From Phocoena phocoena (taxonomy: Eukaryota; Chordata; Mammalia; Artiodactyla; Phocoenidae): a DNA stretch of 64,000 nt. The notes under the pieces are model-generated. The model made no database searches, was not told the DNA's origin, and saw only the letters and a program-made list of their open reading frames with translations. The translations under genes and the position numbers were made by a program. The DNA is taken from the NCBI RefSeq assembly GCF_963924675.1, contig NW_027077452.1, positions 1,240,001 to 1,304,000 of the forward strand, given 5' to 3'. Positions 63,587 to 64,000 of the stretch are shown in pieces (positions within the stretch are counted from its first letter, which is position 1; each line of letters starts with the position of its first letter).

Positions 63587-64000
63587 GTGAGCGTACGTGT
63601 TAGGGTAAGGTTTAGTGTTATCGTACGTGTTAGGATTAGGTGACGGGTTAGGGTAAGGCTTCGGGTAAGTGTCAGTGTTAGGGTTAGGGTTAGGGTTAGG
63701 GGACGGTTTAGGGGACAGGTTAGTGTACGACAACAGTTTAGGGTGAGCGTACGTGTTAAGGTACGGGTTAGTGTTAGCGTACGGGTTAGGATTAGGGGAC
63801 GGATTAGTGTAAGGCTTCGGGTAAGGGTTAGGGTTAGGGTTAGGTTTAGGGTTAGGGTTAGGGGACGGGGACGGTTTAGGGGACTGGTGAGGGTACGTCA
63901 ATGGTTTAGGTTGATCGTATGTGTTAGGGTACGTGTTAGTGTTAGCCTATGGGTTAGGATTAGGGGACGGGTTAGGGTAAGGCTTCGGGTAAGTGTTAGG
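63587..64000 (+). repeat. Multi-unit duplication in the telomere-like array, right copy
   Basis: Partner of 60947-61380. The offset falls from 2,640 to 2,634 bp along the block, a one-hexamer difference. It is cut by the window edge. Confidence 0.75.

Larger units (their letters stand above)
54806..64000 (+). repeat. Telomere-like higher-order repeat array
   Basis: G-rich on the + strand, built from hexamers related to GTTAGG. The consensus unit has 25 hexamers in register (150 bp): a marker gtgagcgtacgt, variants such as gtacgg, ggacgg, gtaagg and cttcgg, a block of pure TTAGGG, then ggacgg pairs, tttagg and the marker acgacaacgg. About 57 complete unit intervals are counted between 54883 and 63911. 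TTAGGG runs 5' to 3' toward the right, the orientation expected if the chromosome end lies to the right. It resembles subtelomeric telomere-like satellite, not a terminal telomere. A GC-rich satellite with terminal location is known in whalebone whales; I cannot tell whether this is the same family. Confidence 0.9.
58382..64000 (+). repeat. Telomere-like array, homogeneous distal block
   Basis: Unit starts: 58382, 58532, 58682, 58831, 58981, 59137, 59293, 59455, 59611, 59773, 59941, 60113, 60281, 60449, 60617, 60785, 60947, 61103, 61277, 61439, 61607, 61787, 61949, 62111, 62255, 62417, 62567, 62729, 62891, 63107, 63275, 63425, 63587, 63743 and 63911. Of 34 intervals, 32 are multiples of 6 (exceptions 149 and 172). 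Most lie between 150 and 180. The array continues past the window. Confidence 0.85.

Noticed and set aside
54806..64000. Functional chromosome-end telomere
   Set aside because: Pure TTAGGG runs are at most seven copies and the sequence is a 150-bp higher-order repeat of variants; a real telomere would be long uninterrupted TTAGGG.
58382..64000. CRISPR-like direct repeats with spacers
   Set aside because: Repeats are contiguous, built from hexamers, and lack unique spacers; the setting is eukaryotic satellite DNA.

Overview
The window is almost entirely tandem-repeat DNA from a mammalian chromosome. I find no protein-coding gene and no functional RNA gene. The left 54.8 kb is a head-to-tail satellite with a monomer of about 1,747 bp. 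Length, sequence character and the presence of a CHR-type tRNA-derived SINE point to the common cetacean satellite, so the source is probably a whale. Delphinids are reported to carry a shorter unit of about 1.58 kb, which argues against a true dolphin. The family assignment rests on memory of published repeat descriptions, not on a search.

Layout: (1) 1-54805 holds 31 consecutive monomers in the phase set by base 1, plus a truncated 32nd. The monomer is composite. About half is an antisense L1 3' end (end of ORF2 plus 3' UTR). Inside or at the edge of it sits a 72-bp inverted repeat, perfect in several copies, that looks like a mariner-type MITE. The remaining 600-800 bp I could not assign. 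(2) 52171-52379 is one SINE inserted in monomer 30 with a 9-bp target duplication. (3) From about 52010 to the junction the satellite is clearly more diverged and keeps L1-like states that the core has lost. (4) At about 54806 the satellite stops abruptly and a telomere-like G-rich array runs to the right edge, with the TTAGGG strand on +.

The telomere-like array is not a simple telomere. It is a higher-order repeat of about 150 bp made of 25 in-register hexamers, most of them degenerate variants of GTTAGG. Each unit carries one short block of pure TTAGGG whose copy number varies, so unit lengths step by 6 bp (150, 156, 162, 168, 174, 180). Left units are ragged and right units are homogeneous. 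The strand orientation fits a subtelomere with the chromosome end to the right.

Nothing here works as a pathway. The biology is repeat evolution: L1 capture, mobile element insertion, unequal exchange, gene conversion, arm-to-arm conversion in a palindrome, and array-edge decay. All long open frames are by-products of these repeats.
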